A stretch of 47,761 bases of DNA from an uncultured Prevotella sp. (GCA_900315525.1 OMZO01000030.1:1-47761), one strand, 5' to 3'; counted from the stretch's first letter, positions 7,859 through 15,701 are shown. The notes: generated by a model not told the origin, from the sequence alone. Numbers and translations: made by a program.

Positions 7859-9664
7859 ATGATGACAATAGCTAATAACCTCAGGACGTTTCTCGTCGCA
7901 TTGTTTTCTATCCTCTTCGTGGGACAGATTTACGCAGACAAGACTGTTGAAGACTTGGCTGGCGAAGATCGTGTGATGTTTGATAAGTTCCGCCAACTCT
8001 TGGTGAGTGGCGAACCTGAGGAATTCTATGCCTTTGCGGATGAATACGCCAAGGATCTGCACGAAAAGGGTTATATGATGCTCTACTATAAGCTGTTGTC
8101 AAATAAAGGTTTCTATGCCTTACGTCATAATCAGGTCTATCAAGCCTCTAAGTTTGCCAGACAGCTCGATACAGAGGTGAGAGGTGACGGTGCAGAGGAA
8201 TATTTCTATCTGGCTACGGGTCTCTTTGGTGATGTCTATAATTCCACCCACAACAAGCAGAAGGCTGAGCGATACTTCATGCAGGCCTTGGACGAGGTGG
8301 GCAATCGCGACCCGAAGTTCACCATGCGCACCTATCTGAACCTCGCAGAGATGCTGAGTCTGAACAACCCTCGGAAGGCGCTGCAGTGGATAGACAGGGC
8401 GATAGCGATGGCTGAGGACAAGAAGAATATGGACTACTTCTCGATGTCGCAGGCCATGAAGTGTTACATCCTCTTCCTCATGGGCGATGCGTCACAGTTC
8501 TTCCAGGTCTATAATCAGTACGTCAGTCTTAGGGAATCGAATAATCCGGAATTCAATCCTCGATATGACAATGTCGTCGAGACTGCCAAGTTCGCCTTTG
8601 ACAATGATTATGAAAAGGCGCTGCAGAAGGTGCATGAGGGTAATCTCGCCGTTGACAGCTCGCTGGTCGCTATACGCATCTATGCGATGGCCAACGATAT
8701 GAGAAACGGTTTCGATGCCATCCTGCGCCACTATGTGGAGATGGACTCCATCTATAGCATGATGCAAGATGCGAACTTCAATCAGATGGCTTCCGAGACT
8801 GCTCTGCTGCGCTCACAGGAGGAGGCTGCCGCCAACAAGAAGCTGGCCCGCAAACTTACGTATTGGCTGATAGGCATGACGGCTGTCTTTCTCTTCGTCT
8901 ATATCATGGGGCGCCGAAGGCTGATGCTGAAGATATGGGCGCGCGGAAGGGAACTGAAAGCGGCGTTGAATCGTGCTGAAGAGTCGGATCTCATGAAGTC
9001 GGCCTTCATCCGGCACATGAGTCACGAGATCCGTACACCACTGAATGCGGTGTCGGGTTTCTCGCAGATACTCACCAGTCCCGATTATAAACTGTCGGAC
9101 GAGGAGCGCATCGACATGCAGCACCGCATCTCCGACAATGTCAATCTCATCACGACGATTGTGAACGAGCTGCTGGAGCTCTCCAAGAGCGAGAGCGAAG
9201 GGGATGACACTGAGATTGTGAAGACCGATATCAAGTGCAATGAGTTCTGTCGTGCGCTGCTTGACGAACGGAGGGGCAAGGGTAATCCGCTTGTGGAGCT
9301 GCGCTTTGCCTCGAATGTCGGCGACGACTATACCTTCCATACGAATGCCTATCGGCTGAGGAGCTCGCTGGGTCATCTGCTCGACAATGCCCAGAAGTTC
9401 ACCGATGTCGGGCACATCGAGTTGAAGGTGGAGGCTACAGGGCGTCTGCTTGTCTTCAGTGTGACTGATACCGGCGTGGGTATTGATGTCAAGAATCGTG
9501 AGACGATCTTTAAGGAGTTCTCCAAACTGGATACCTTCAAGGAGGGTATCGGCCTCGGCCTCCCTATCACCCGCCGGCTCATTGCCTCGCTGGGTGGAAT
9601 GGTAGAGCTCGATTCCACCTATACCCGAGGCAGCCGTTTCGTCATCACCTTCCAGATATCATAA
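7859..9664 (+). CDS. Membrane sensor histidine kinase with TPR-like sensor
   Basis: A 601-residue kinase. The start at 7859 (or 7862) is chosen because the promoter -7 box lies inside any longer version and a signal peptide (LVALFSILFVGQIYA) follows at once. Residues about 30-320 are alpha-helical with tetratricopeptide-like pairs and should lie in the periplasm; one membrane segment follows (about 335-355). The dimerisation domain carries the phospho-acceptor H389 in SHEIRTP. The ATPase domain shows the N box LLDNAQKF, the G1 box DTGVGID (from D537) and the G2 box GIGLGLPI. There is no receiver or DNA-binding domain and no response regulator gene beside it, so it is an orphan kinase with unknown signal and partner. 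Confidence 0.9.
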   Translation: MMTIANNLRTFLVALFSILFVGQIYADKTVEDLAGEDRVMFDKFRQLLVSGEPEEFYAFADEYAKDLHEKGYMMLYYKLLSNKGFYALRHNQVYQASKFARQLDTEVRGDGAEEYFYLATGLFGDVYNSTHNKQKAERYFMQALDEVGNRDPKFTMRTYLNLAEMLSLNNPRKALQWIDRAIAMAEDKKNMDYFSMSQAMKCYILFLMGDASQFFQVYNQYVSLRESNNPEFNPRYDNVVETAKFAFDNDYEKALQKVHEGNLAVDSSLVAIRIYAMANDMRNGFDAILRHYVEMDSIYSMMQDANFNQMASETALLRSQEEAAANKKLARKLTYWLIGMTAVFLFVYIMGRRRLMLKIWARGRELKAALNRAEESDLMKSAFIRHMSHEIRTPLNAVSGFSQILTSPDYKLSDEERIDMQHRISDNVNLITTIVNELLELSKSESEGDDTEIVKTDIKCNEFCRALLDERRGKGNPLVELRFASNVGDDYTFHTNAYRLRSSLGHLLDNAQKFTDVGHIELKVEATGRLLVFSVTDTGVGIDVKNRETIFKEFSKLDTFKEGIGLGLPITRRLIASLGGMVELDSTYTRGSRFVITFQIS

Positions 9665-9669
9665 AAAAA

Positions 9670-9716
9670 GAGAGCACCCTTTCATGGACGTTTGCCTGAA
9701 AGGGTGTTGCTCTTCT
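9670..9716 (+). terminator. Terminator after the histidine kinase
   Basis: AGAGCACCCTTTCA (9671-9684) pairs with TGAAAGGGT...GCTCT (9697-9713), leaving a 3-base bulge, and the descending arm runs into a T-rich stretch. A-tracts on the other side make it usable by the convergent gene at 9720 as well. Confidence 0.8.
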
Positions 9717-9719
9717 TCC

Positions 9720-9917
9720 TTATTTCTTATGTCTGTTCGCACGCTGTTCGCGATACTTCGCCTTCTGACGGGCTGAGCCGCTACCATGCGCGCCTGTGAT
9801 ATACTGCTTCTTCTTGGCTTTGGTCTTCACCTTGCCGTCGTCCTTGTGCTTATCACCGCCACGACCGAAGTTGATACCATTGGCGAGGATATCCTCGAAG
9901 TCTGATTCCTTACTCAT
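9720..9917 (-). CDS. Small basic protein, unknown function
   Basis: A 65-residue protein starting at the ATG at 9915-9917 (MSKESDFEDILANGINFGRG); the longer open frame upstream runs through the GC-rich palindrome and the purH end and is not used. The N-terminal third is mixed, and the rest is strongly basic and low in complexity (KVKTKAKKKQYITG, then ARQKAKYREQR), suggesting nucleic-acid or ribosome contact. It follows the AICAR formyltransferase gene by 56 bases on the same strand and may be co-transcribed with it. I do not recognise a family. Confidence 0.6.
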   Translation of the reverse strand: MSKESDFEDILANGINFGRGGDKHKDDGKVKTKAKKKQYITGAHGSGSARQKAKYREQRANRHKK

Positions 9918-9938
9918 TTGCTTTCTCTTTATATATCT

Positions 9939-9958
9939 CCCCTCCCTTTTGGGAGGGG
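9939..9958. repeat. GC-rich 8-bp palindrome in an intergenic spacer
   Basis: CCCCTCCC (9939-9946) and GGGAGGGG (9951-9958) form a perfect 8-bp stem with a TTTT loop, followed on the plus strand by more G-runs to 9965. It lies between the AICAR formyltransferase and the small basic gene, both on the minus strand. On that strand no T-tract follows, so it is not a classic terminator; it may be an interspersed repeat or an RNA-stabilising hairpin. Confidence 0.7.
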
Positions 9959-9973
9959 GCGGGGGTAGGCTTC

Positions 9974-11158
9974 TTAATGGTGGAAAAGTCTTACACCTGT
10001 GAAGGCCATAGCGATGCCATACTTGTCGCAAGTCTCAATCACGTTGTCGTCGCGCACGCTGCCGCCAGCCTGTGCGATAAACTCCACACCGCTCTTGTGG
10101 GCGCGCTCGATATTGTCGCCGAAGGGGAAGAAGGCGTCAGAACCCAGAGCCACCTTCGTGTTCTGTGCTATCCATGCTTTCTTCTCTTCCATCGTCAGCA
10201 CCTCGGGCTTCTCCTTGAAGAACTGCTGCCAGGTGCCGTCGCGCAGCACGTCGTCGTGGTCCTCGGAGATATACACGTCGATGGTGTTGTCGCGGTCTGC
10301 GCGGCGGATATTGTCCACGAAGGGCAGGTTCATCACCTTCGGATGCTGGCGTAGCCACCAGATGTCGGCCTTGTTGCCAGCCAGACGGGTGCAGTGGATA
10401 CGGCTCTGCTGTCCTGCGCCGATGCCGATAGCCTGTCCGTCCTTCACGTAGCAGACGGAGTTCGACTGCGTATATTTCAGCGTGATGAGGGCGATGATCA
10501 GGTCGCGCTTGGCCTCGGGTGTGAAGGTCTTGTTCTGTGTGGGCATATTCTCGAAGAGGGCATCGTCGTCGAGCTTGATCTCGTTGCGGCCCTGCTCGAA
10601 GGTGATGCCGAATACCTGCTTCCGCTCGATAGGCTCAGGCTGATAGTTGGGGTCTATCTTGATCACGTTATAGGTACCCTTGCGCTTGTCTTTCAGGATT
10701 TCGATAGCCTCGGGCGTATAGTCGGGAGCAATCACACCGTCGCTCACCTCGCGCTTCAGCAACTTGGCGGTAGTGGCGTCGCAGGTGTCGCTGAGCGCCA
10801 CGAAGTCACCGTAGCTCGACATACGGTCGGCACCACGGGCGCGGGCGTAGGCACAGGCGATAGGACTCTCGTCGAGATCCTTGATGTCGTCCACGAAGTA
10901 GATCTTCTTCAACGTGTCGCTGAGAGGCAGGCCTACGGCAGCACCAGCAGGACTCACGTGCTTAAACGAAGCTGCGGCGGGCAGGCCAGTGGCAGCCTTC
11001 AGTTCCTTCACCAGTTGCCAGGCGTTGAAGGCGTCGAGGAAATTGATGTAGCCAGGACGGCCATTGATCACTTCGATGGGGAGCTCGCCCTCGGTCATAA
11101 AGATGCGTGAGGGCTTTTGGTTGGGGTTACAACCGTACTTGAGTGCTAATTCTTTCAT
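9974..11158 (-). CDS. Stand-alone AICAR formyltransferase
   Basis: A 394-residue enzyme transferring a formyl group from 10-formyl-tetrahydrofolate to AICAR, the ninth step of purine synthesis. It corresponds to the C-terminal domain of PurH only: the protein begins MKELALKYGCNPNQKPSRIF and has no upstream IMP cyclohydrolase domain. The catalytic Lys-His pair is present in FKHVSPAGAAVG; VALGSDAFFPF, IAQAGGSVRDD and the C-terminal GVRLFHH are also typical. The start at 11158 fits a promoter at 11188-11220; the longer frame would begin in the -7 box. Stand-alone forms occur in Bacteroidota and some Firmicutes; IMP cyclohydrolase must be encoded elsewhere. Confidence 0.92.
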   Translation of the reverse strand: MKELALKYGCNPNQKPSRIFMTEGELPIEVINGRPGYINFLDAFNAWQLVKELKAATGLPAAASFKHVSPAGAAVGLPLSDTLKKIYFVDDIKDLDESPIACAYARARGADRMSSYGDFVALSDTCDATTAKLLKREVSDGVIAPDYTPEAIEILKDKRKGTYNVIKIDPNYQPEPIERKQVFGITFEQGRNEIKLDDDALFENMPTQNKTFTPEAKRDLIIALITLKYTQSNSVCYVKDGQAIGIGAGQQSRIHCTRLAGNKADIWWLRQHPKVMNLPFVDNIRRADRDNTIDVYISEDHDDVLRDGTWQQFFKEKPEVLTMEEKKAWIAQNTKVALGSDAFFPFGDNIERAHKSGVEFIAQAGGSVRDDNVIETCDKYGIAMAFTGVRLFHH

Positions 11159-11187
11159 CTTCTTATGCGATTTTTTCGTTTCTGGCT

Positions 11188-11220
11188 GCAAAATTAGTGC
11201 AAAATGAGTGAAAAGCCAAA
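11188..11220 (-). promoter_or_regulatory. Promoter of the AICAR formyltransferase gene
   Basis: Minus-strand TTTG (11217-11220) and TAATTTTGC (11188-11196) are separated by 20 bases. It lies back to back with a plus-strand -7 box TAATTTTGC at 11230-11238 that should serve the 58-residue ORF. Confidence 0.7.
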
Positions 11221-11257
11221 AAAAAATCGTAATTTTGCATCAAAATAGAGATTTAAT

Positions 11258-11434
11258 ATGGAAAAGAAACGTAAAGCTCTTCGCAAACTGCTGGAGGCAG
11301 TAGAAAAGGAAATCCTCAAGAAACCGGATCGGAAAACGCTTGACCATCTCTCACTTCTCGTCGGTTTCCAGGACTGGGAATCATTCCAGAACGCGCTGCA
11401 CGGTGACGCCAGTGCCGACGAGAACTACAAATAA
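11258..11434 (+). CDS. 58-residue conserved-looking hypothetical protein
   Basis: A short reading frame (MEKKRKALRKLLEAVEKE... ending DENYK) with a -7 box TAATTTTGC 20 bases upstream of its ATG and a strong terminator 3 bases after its stop, which together argue that it is a real gene. It is charged and helical with no signal peptide or membrane segment; HLSLLVGFQDWESFQNAL could form two packed helices. The function is unknown and I cannot assign a family. It is divergent from the AICAR formyltransferase and convergent with rplS. Confidence 0.7.
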   Translation: MEKKRKALRKLLEAVEKEILKKPDRKTLDHLSLLVGFQDWESFQNALHGDASADENYK

Positions 11435-11436
11435 AA

Positions 11437-11469
11437 AAAAGAGATGCTGCGCTTGCAGGCATCTCTTTT
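11437..11469. terminator. Bidirectional terminator between the small ORF and rplS
   Basis: AAAAGAGATGC (11437-11447) and GCATCTCTTTT (11459-11469) form an 11-bp perfect stem with an 11-base loop. It has T-tracts on both strands, so it should stop both the plus-strand small gene and the minus-strand rplS transcript. Confidence 0.85.
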
Positions 11470-11487
11470 ATTTCACGAAAGTCTTTC

Positions 11488-11847
11488 TTACTCTCCAACA
11501 GGACGGCGCTTCTCCTTGATGCGGGCAGCCTTACCAGTGAGCTTGCGCAGATAGTAAAGCTTGGCGCGGCGAACCTTACCAATCTTGTTGATCTCAATGC
11601 TCTCGATGTTGGGTGACTCCAGCGGGAAGATACGCTCCACACCTACGGTACCAGACATCTTGCGAACAGTGAAGCGCTTCTTCTCACCATGACCGCTGAT
11701 CTTGATCACAACGCCACGATAGAGCTGGATACGCTCCTTAGAACCCTCGATAATTTTGTAAGCGACAGTGATAGTGTCACCAGCCTTGAATGCCGGGAAC
11801 TGCTTGCCGGTTGCAAATGCTTCTTCAGCAACTTTAATTAAATCCAT
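11488..11847 (-). CDS. rplS: Ribosomal protein bL19
   Basis: A 119-residue protein of the large ribosomal subunit. Family landmarks are [46 protein letters not shown] and the C-terminal [20 protein letters not shown]. The start is the ATG at 11845-11847 ([11 protein letters not shown]), which gives the usual length; the in-frame extension upstream is leader. It is monocistronic here, away from rpsP/trmD, with a consensus promoter and a leader of about 90 bases. Confidence 0.97.
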   Translation of the reverse strand: MDLIKVAEEAFATGKQFPAFKAGDTITVAYKIIEGSKERIQLYRGVVIKISGHGEKKRFTVRKMSGTVGVERIFPLESPNIESIEINKIGKVRRAKLYYLRKLTGKAARIKEKRRPVGE

Positions 11848-11940
11848 TGTAATTTTACTAATTAAATTTGTTGTATCGTTCCAACGCAACATAACAGGCA
11901 ACTCGTTACTTCCTGCCAGCGATTACGCCGAAAAGCGGCT

Positions 11941-11973
11941 GCAAAGGTACAACTTTTTATCCATTCCACGAAA
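11941..11973 (-). promoter_or_regulatory. Promoter of rplS
   Basis: TACCTTTGC on the minus strand (11941-11949) is a perfect -7 box; TTTC (11970-11973) 20 bases upstream is a near match to -33. The resulting leader of about 90 bases is long enough for autoregulation by L19, but I see no recognised motif. Confidence 0.65.
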
Positions 11974-11991
11974 TATTTCCGGATTTTTTTG

Positions 11992-12000
11992 TATTTTTGC
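11992..12000 (+). promoter_or_regulatory. -7 box of the 5'-nucleotidase gene pair
   Basis: TATTTTTGC 20 bases before the lipoprotein ATG at 12020. No good -33 TTTG is seen at the right distance, so this is a weaker call than the divergent rplS promoter. Confidence 0.5.
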
Positions 12001-12019
12001 ACCATCAAAACCTGAAAAT

Positions 12020-12796
12020 ATGAGAAGAAATAGTCTTTTTTATGCAGCTTTACCCCTGTTGTTGCTGTCTTCGTGTGCACCAAAGCACTATCAGCTGACG
12101 GGTATTGAGCGCACGCGGATCATCGTCGACAGCCGATATGACAACCAGCCAGATCAGGCCGCTGCCGACTTCATGGCACCCTACAAACGAGTCAACGACA
12201 GCATCATGGCTCCCCTCATGGGCCGTGTGGCTCATAACATGCACGCCACGCGCCCTGAGAGCGATCTCTCGAACCTCCTCTCCGATATCCTCATCTGGGC
12301 GTCGAAGGACTATAACGAGTCGCCTGTGCTCGCCGTCTATAACATGGGTGGCATCCGAGCCGACCTGACCAAGGGCGACGTCACCTACGAAGACCTGCTC
12401 TCCATCGCCCCCTTCGAGAATAAGATATGCTTCGTCACGCTCTCCGGCGAGCAGCTGATGCAGCTCTTCCGCGACATTGCCGCCAGGGGAGGTGAGGGCG
12501 TCAGCAAGGGCTGCGAACTGGTCATCACCAAGGCTGACATCGGCGGCGAACTCGTCTCTGCCCGTCTGCACGGCCAGGAGATCGACCCCAAGGCCGACTA
12601 TCGTATCGTCACCATCAACTATCTGCTCGAAGGCAATGACGGACTCTACACCTTCCCCTTAGGCAAAGACAAGGTGGCACCCGAAGATGCCAGCAACAAC
12701 TCGCGATTCCTGATTATGAACTACTTCCGCGACAAGATGCTGCGCGGTGAAGTGGTCGATGCCCAGGTAGAGGGACGTATAAAGGTAAAAAAGTAA
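12020..12796 (+). CDS. Lipoprotein with 5'-nucleotidase C-terminal domain only
   Basis: A 258-residue lipoprotein: the signal peptide ends in the lipobox LLSSC, making C19 the lipidated residue. The rest matches the C-terminal substrate-binding domain of UshA-type 5'-nucleotidases: NMGGIRADLTKGDVTYEDLLSIAPF, TLSGEQLMQLFRDI and NYLLEGNDGLYTF, which supply nucleotide contacts in the full enzyme. The metal-binding phosphoesterase domain is absent but is encoded by the next gene, 27 bases downstream. The two products probably work together at the envelope, with this one providing binding and the other catalysis. The start at 12020 is fixed by the lipoprotein signal and the -7 box. Confidence 0.85.
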   Translation: MRRNSLFYAALPLLLLSSCAPKHYQLTGIERTRIIVDSRYDNQPDQAAADFMAPYKRVNDSIMAPLMGRVAHNMHATRPESDLSNLLSDILIWASKDYNESPVLAVYNMGGIRADLTKGDVTYEDLLSIAPFENKICFVTLSGEQLMQLFRDIAARGGEGVSKGCELVITKADIGGELVSARLHGQEIDPKADYRIVTINYLLEGNDGLYTFPLGKDKVAPEDASNNSRFLIMNYFRDKMLRGEVVDAQVEGRIKVKK

Positions 12797-12814
12797 AAAG
12801 GTAAAAAAGTAAAG
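12784..12814 (+). repeat. A-rich tandem repeat GGTAAAAAAGTAAAAA, two units (second locus)
   Basis: Units at 12784-12799 and 12800-12814 match those at 3928-3960. The first unit encodes the last residues of the preceding gene (KVKK) and its stop codon; the second fills the spacer before the phosphoesterase gene. Confidence 0.7.
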
Positions 12815-12823
12815 ATTGAGGTT

Positions 12824-13705
12824 ATGAAATCATATATATATAATAAGGTGGTAGTTCGGTTGATAATGGGCCTTTTGCCTTTTTATCTTTCCGCCTTCCT
12901 ACCCAGTGAGGCTGGTGCACGGAAGCACAAGCAGCTCGTCATCTTGCACACCAACGATACCCATTCCACCATACTGCCCGTCAATCCCAACATCGACAAC
13001 AAGGATCTGGCTGGCAGGGGCGGCTTCCTGCGTCGCATCAACGTGGTGAAGGAGCAGCGTGAGCTCCACCCCGGACTGCTGCTCATCGACAGCGGCGACT
13101 TCTCGCAGGGCTCTGGTTACTACACCCTCTTCAAGGGAGAGGTCGAGATCGGGCTGATGAATCAGATGGGCTACGATGCCGCCACCATCGGCAACCATGA
13201 GTTCGACTACGGCATGGACAATATGGCGAAGCTCTTCCGGCAGGCCAATTTCCCCATCGTCTGCTCCAACTACGACTGCAAGGGTACGGTGCTCGAAGAC
13301 CTCGTGAAGCCCTATATCACGATGGTGCGCGATGGCGTCAAGATCGGACTCTTTGCATTGGCGCCCCCGCTGAAAGGGCTCGTCTTCGACAGCAACTGTG
13401 AGGGCATCACCTATCTCGATCCCGCAGAGACGGGCCAGAAGTACATCGACATCCTGCGCCGTCAGGAGAAGTGCGACCTCGTCATCTGCATCTCCCACCT
13501 CGGCTGGGCGGTCTCCGAATATACCGACGAGAAGTTCATCAGTCTCACCGAAGGCTGCGACCTCGTGCTGGGCGGACATACCCACACCTATATGCCCGCG
13601 CTCGAATACGCGCCCGACAAAAATGGGAAGCTGATTCCCGTCGATCAGAATGGTAAGCACGGCGCCTTCATCGGCAAGCTCGTGCTCGATCTGGAGAAGC
13701 GGTAG
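12824..13705 (+). CDS. 5'-nucleotidase metallophosphoesterase domain
   Basis: A 293-residue secreted metallophosphatase matching the N-terminal catalytic domain of UshA. The dimetal motifs are complete: HTNDTHS (D45, H47), DSGD (D89), GNHEFD (N124, H125), SHLGW (H225) and GGHTHTY (H252, H254). The signal peptide or anchor lies at residues about 10-32. It ends after the catalytic domain with no substrate-binding domain, which is on the upstream gene. Such enzymes release phosphate from nucleotides in the periplasm or at the surface. Its stop codon abuts the stop of the convergent barrel gene with no spacer. Confidence 0.88.
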   Translation: MKSYIYNKVVVRLIMGLLPFYLSAFLPSEAGARKHKQLVILHTNDTHSTILPVNPNIDNKDLAGRGGFLRRINVVKEQRELHPGLLLIDSGDFSQGSGYYTLFKGEVEIGLMNQMGYDAATIGNHEFDYGMDNMAKLFRQANFPIVCSNYDCKGTVLEDLVKPYITMVRDGVKIGLFALAPPLKGLVFDSNCEGITYLDPAETGQKYIDILRRQEKCDLVICISHLGWAVSEYTDEKFISLTEGCDLVLGGHTHTYMPALEYAPDKNGKLIPVDQNGKHGAFIGKLVLDLEKR

Positions 13706-14452
13706 TCATTCGAAATAGAATGTCAATACGATCATCTTGCTGTGGCCACTGGTCACAGCATTTGTGTATTGGCGCATATTCACGTCCTTCAGTTCGCTGG
13801 CATGCCCGTGGTCGAGCGCGTCGCTCAGGCTGTAGCAGAACTTCAGTTCCGGAATCAGTTTGAAAAACGGCAGGTAGAAGTCACAGCCGATGCCCACCTC
13901 CAGGAATACGTCGGCACGCTTCAGCTGGATATACTCCTGGTTCTTGCTCGTCAGGTTCAGCATGGGGTTCACGCCCGCCATCAGGTAGGGACGGTAGTTG
14001 TTCCAGCGCTCGGCACTGAATTTCAGGTCCAGCGGAAACGAAAGATAGGTGTTCTTCATGTCCTGCGTCATCTCCACCGGTCTTCCCTCCTGCGTCTTGT
14101 CAGTCATGTTCAGAAAGGTCAGGTGCTTCGAGCCGAAATGCATGGTCGGCGTGAAGCGCAGGTTCAGGTGCGTGTTCAGCCTCAGGTCAGCCAGCACGCC
14201 GACGCTGAATCCGCTGTTCCAGCGGTCCTGGTCGCAGACGATGGTCTTCTCGGCAGTCGTCCCGTCGTCATAGGTGATGATCTGCGGTCCTACGTTTTTG
14301 AATTCGATGTCCTGCATGTTCATACCCACGAGGATGCCGAAGTGCAGGGGGCGCAGGTCGATATACGGCTTGTGCTGTATCGTGCGCTCCTGTGCCAGCC
14401 CCCTCAGAGCCGTCAGCAGCAAGAGTAATATGGTGATAGTTTTCTTTGTCAT
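13706..14452 (-). CDS. Outer-membrane beta-barrel protein, PorT-like
   Basis: A 248-residue protein with a signal peptide (ILLLLLTALRGLAQ) and alternating hydrophobic/polar strands typical of an 8-stranded barrel: FGILVGMNMQDIEF near the start, YLSFPLDLKFSAERW and YRPYLMAGVNPML in the middle, and a terminal strand MIVLTFYFE ending in an aromatic-rich outer-membrane signature. Length and layout resemble the PorT family; PorT itself is a type IX secretion component, but many relatives are generic barrels, so that function is not claimed. No strong promoter match was found in the 170 bases upstream. Confidence 0.7.
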   Translation of the reverse strand: MTKKTITILLLLLTALRGLAQERTIQHKPYIDLRPLHFGILVGMNMQDIEFKNVGPQIITYDDGTTAEKTIVCDQDRWNSGFSVGVLADLRLNTHLNLRFTPTMHFGSKHLTFLNMTDKTQEGRPVEMTQDMKNTYLSFPLDLKFSAERWNNYRPYLMAGVNPMLNLTSKNQEYIQLKRADVFLEVGIGCDFYLPFFKLIPELKFCYSLSDALDHGHASELKDVNMRQYTNAVTSGHSKMIVLTFYFE

Positions 14453-14541
14453 TCTATGAATTAATAACGTATGAAACAGCCAGATATTATATCCCTGGTT
14501 ATTTCGACACCGTATAAATTGCGAAAAAAAAGTACCTAAAG

Positions 14542-14575
14542 TTTGGTATTTTTCAAAAAACTTTCTTACCTTTGC
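14542..14575 (+). promoter_or_regulatory. Promoter of the ferredoxin gene
   Basis: TTTG (14542-14545) and TACCTTTGC (14567-14575) with a 21-base spacer. The leader of about 45 bases is A/T-rich up to the ATG at 14626. Confidence 0.78.
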
Positions 14576-14625
14576 ATCATCAAAAGTGAGTATTAACAGT
14601 ATTAACTATCTAAATTTATACGATT

Positions 14626-14796
14626 ATGGCATACGTAATTAGTGATGATTGCATTTCTTGTGGAACATGTGCAGGTGAGTGCCCAGTAGAGGCTATCTCT
14701 GAGGGTGCAGAGCACTATCAGATCGACGCTGATGCTTGCACTGAGTGTGGTACTTGCGCAAGTGTTTGCCCATCTGAGGCTATCAGCCTTCCCTAA
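14626..14796 (+). CDS. 2[4Fe-4S] ferredoxin, clostridial type
   Basis: A 56-residue electron carrier. Two cysteine sets, CISCGTCAGECP and CTECGTCASVCP, each give CxxCxxCxxxCP and together ligate two [4Fe-4S] clusters. The sequence is acidic, soluble and cytoplasmic, as expected for the donor of pyruvate:ferredoxin oxidoreductase and hydrogenases in anaerobes. It is monocistronic, flanked by a consensus promoter and a strong terminator. Confidence 0.96.
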   Translation: MAYVISDDCISCGTCAGECPVEAISEGAEHYQIDADACTECGTCASVCPSEAISLP

Positions 14797-14820
14797 TGCA
14801 ATAAGTTATTAGCAAACCAT

Positions 14821-14857
14821 AAGAGGCACCTCACTCGCTGTGAGATGCCTCTTTTTA
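14821..14857 (+). terminator. Terminator of the ferredoxin gene
   Basis: AAGAGGCA and CTCAC (14821-14834) pair with GTGAG and TGCCTCTT (14840-14853) around one C/A mismatch, followed by TTT. It overlaps the longer open frame of the next gene, supporting the later start at 14875 for that gene. Confidence 0.88.
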
Positions 14858-14874
14858 TTCGTATCATTACAACC

Positions 14875-15546
14875 ATGAAGCAGATGAAATTGTTTCTGAT
14901 ATCGATTCTCCTGATGACCTGCACCATGATGCAGGCTCAGGACAGACAATTTGAGAGTTGTCCTCTCACAGTGGTTAACGAGGGGTGGAAGACCAAGACC
15001 ATCGACAACGTCATCAATGGCAGCCTTGGCATCATGCTCGAGCGTTTCGACCAGACTTGGCCCACATGGATGGTAGGCGAAGTGCGTGATGCGATGGAGA
15101 AGGGACTGTCAAAAGTTGTTCTCGACGAAGAGACCGATCTGACCGTTACCGTAGATAGCAAGAACGGCTACGTGTCGGTGGGTGATGCCGGCACCGATGG
15201 CGAATATATGTCAGCCTGCTATTGGAACCGCTCGAATGGACATAAACTCCTGGCAGTCTTGCTGGGCAAGCCCACCGATCCCTGTATAGAAGTGTTGTGT
15301 ACCTACGATTACGACCCTGCCAAGAAATGTCTCACTCCAGAACCAGCCATCCTGAAAGGCTACAGATGGGGTGACAAGGAGGAGTCTACCCAGATGTTCT
15401 GTAGGCTGCCAAGAGTCGGTAAGAGTGTAGTGGTACAAGAGTGGGGGCAGGGAGGCCCTCTGCAGCATACCTTCACATGGGACGGTATGAAACCCGTGCT
15501 CTCTAAGACAGAACCCTATGAATACGAAAATGGGGTAGGCCAGTGA
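14875..15546 (+). CDS. Secreted protein of unknown function
   Basis: A 223-residue protein with a signal peptide (KLFLISILLMTCTMMQAQ). The start is the ATG at 14875; the earlier ATG at 14845 lies inside the terminator hairpin. The mature part alternates short strands and helices (MLERFDQTWPTWMVGEVRDAM, TDLTVTVDSKNGYVSVGD) with several cysteines (FESC, SACYW, CIEVLC, KKCLTP, MFCRL), so disulfides are possible. No recognisable domain or catalytic motif. No clear promoter of its own was found, so it may rely on read-through or a weak start site. Confidence 0.7.
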   Translation: MKQMKLFLISILLMTCTMMQAQDRQFESCPLTVVNEGWKTKTIDNVINGSLGIMLERFDQTWPTWMVGEVRDAMEKGLSKVVLDEETDLTVTVDSKNGYVSVGDAGTDGEYMSACYWNRSNGHKLLAVLLGKPTDPCIEVLCTYDYDPAKKCLTPEPAILKGYRWGDKEESTQMFCRLPRVGKSVVVQEWGQGGPLQHTFTWDGMKPVLSKTEPYEYENGVGQ

Positions 15547-15673
15547 TACATCGTAAACAGCTTTGCGACACGATTCAGCCCCCTCATTAGCCCTTTGTCG
15601 CAGATCCCCGTCCCTGTCGCCACAAACTCTTGCAAAAGTCCGCCAAAAATTACTCCACCTCCAAAAACCGCCG

Positions 15674-15701
15674 TACCTTTGCGCTGTGATTCAGAAATCA
15701 C
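15674..15701 (+). promoter_or_regulatory. -7 box and leader hairpin of the GG-peptide gene
   Basis: TACCTTTGC (15674-15682) is a perfect -7 box with no good -33. Right after it GTGATT (15686-15691) and AATCAC (15696-15701) form a 6-bp hairpin at the transcript 5' end, and the leader runs about 140 bases to the ATG. A second, degenerate promoter (TTTG 15742-15745, TTCACTTGC 15764-15772) lies inside the leader. Confidence 0.5.

Noticed and set aside
13706-14452. Calling the barrel protein PorT and inferring a type IX secretion system
   Set aside because: Barrel features and length fit, but generic outer-membrane barrels look the same and no other type IX genes are in the window.
15564-15602. 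TGCGACA/TGTCGCA hairpin as terminator of the 223-residue protein gene
   Set aside because: Seven base pairs with a 25-base loop and no T-tract; too weak to call.
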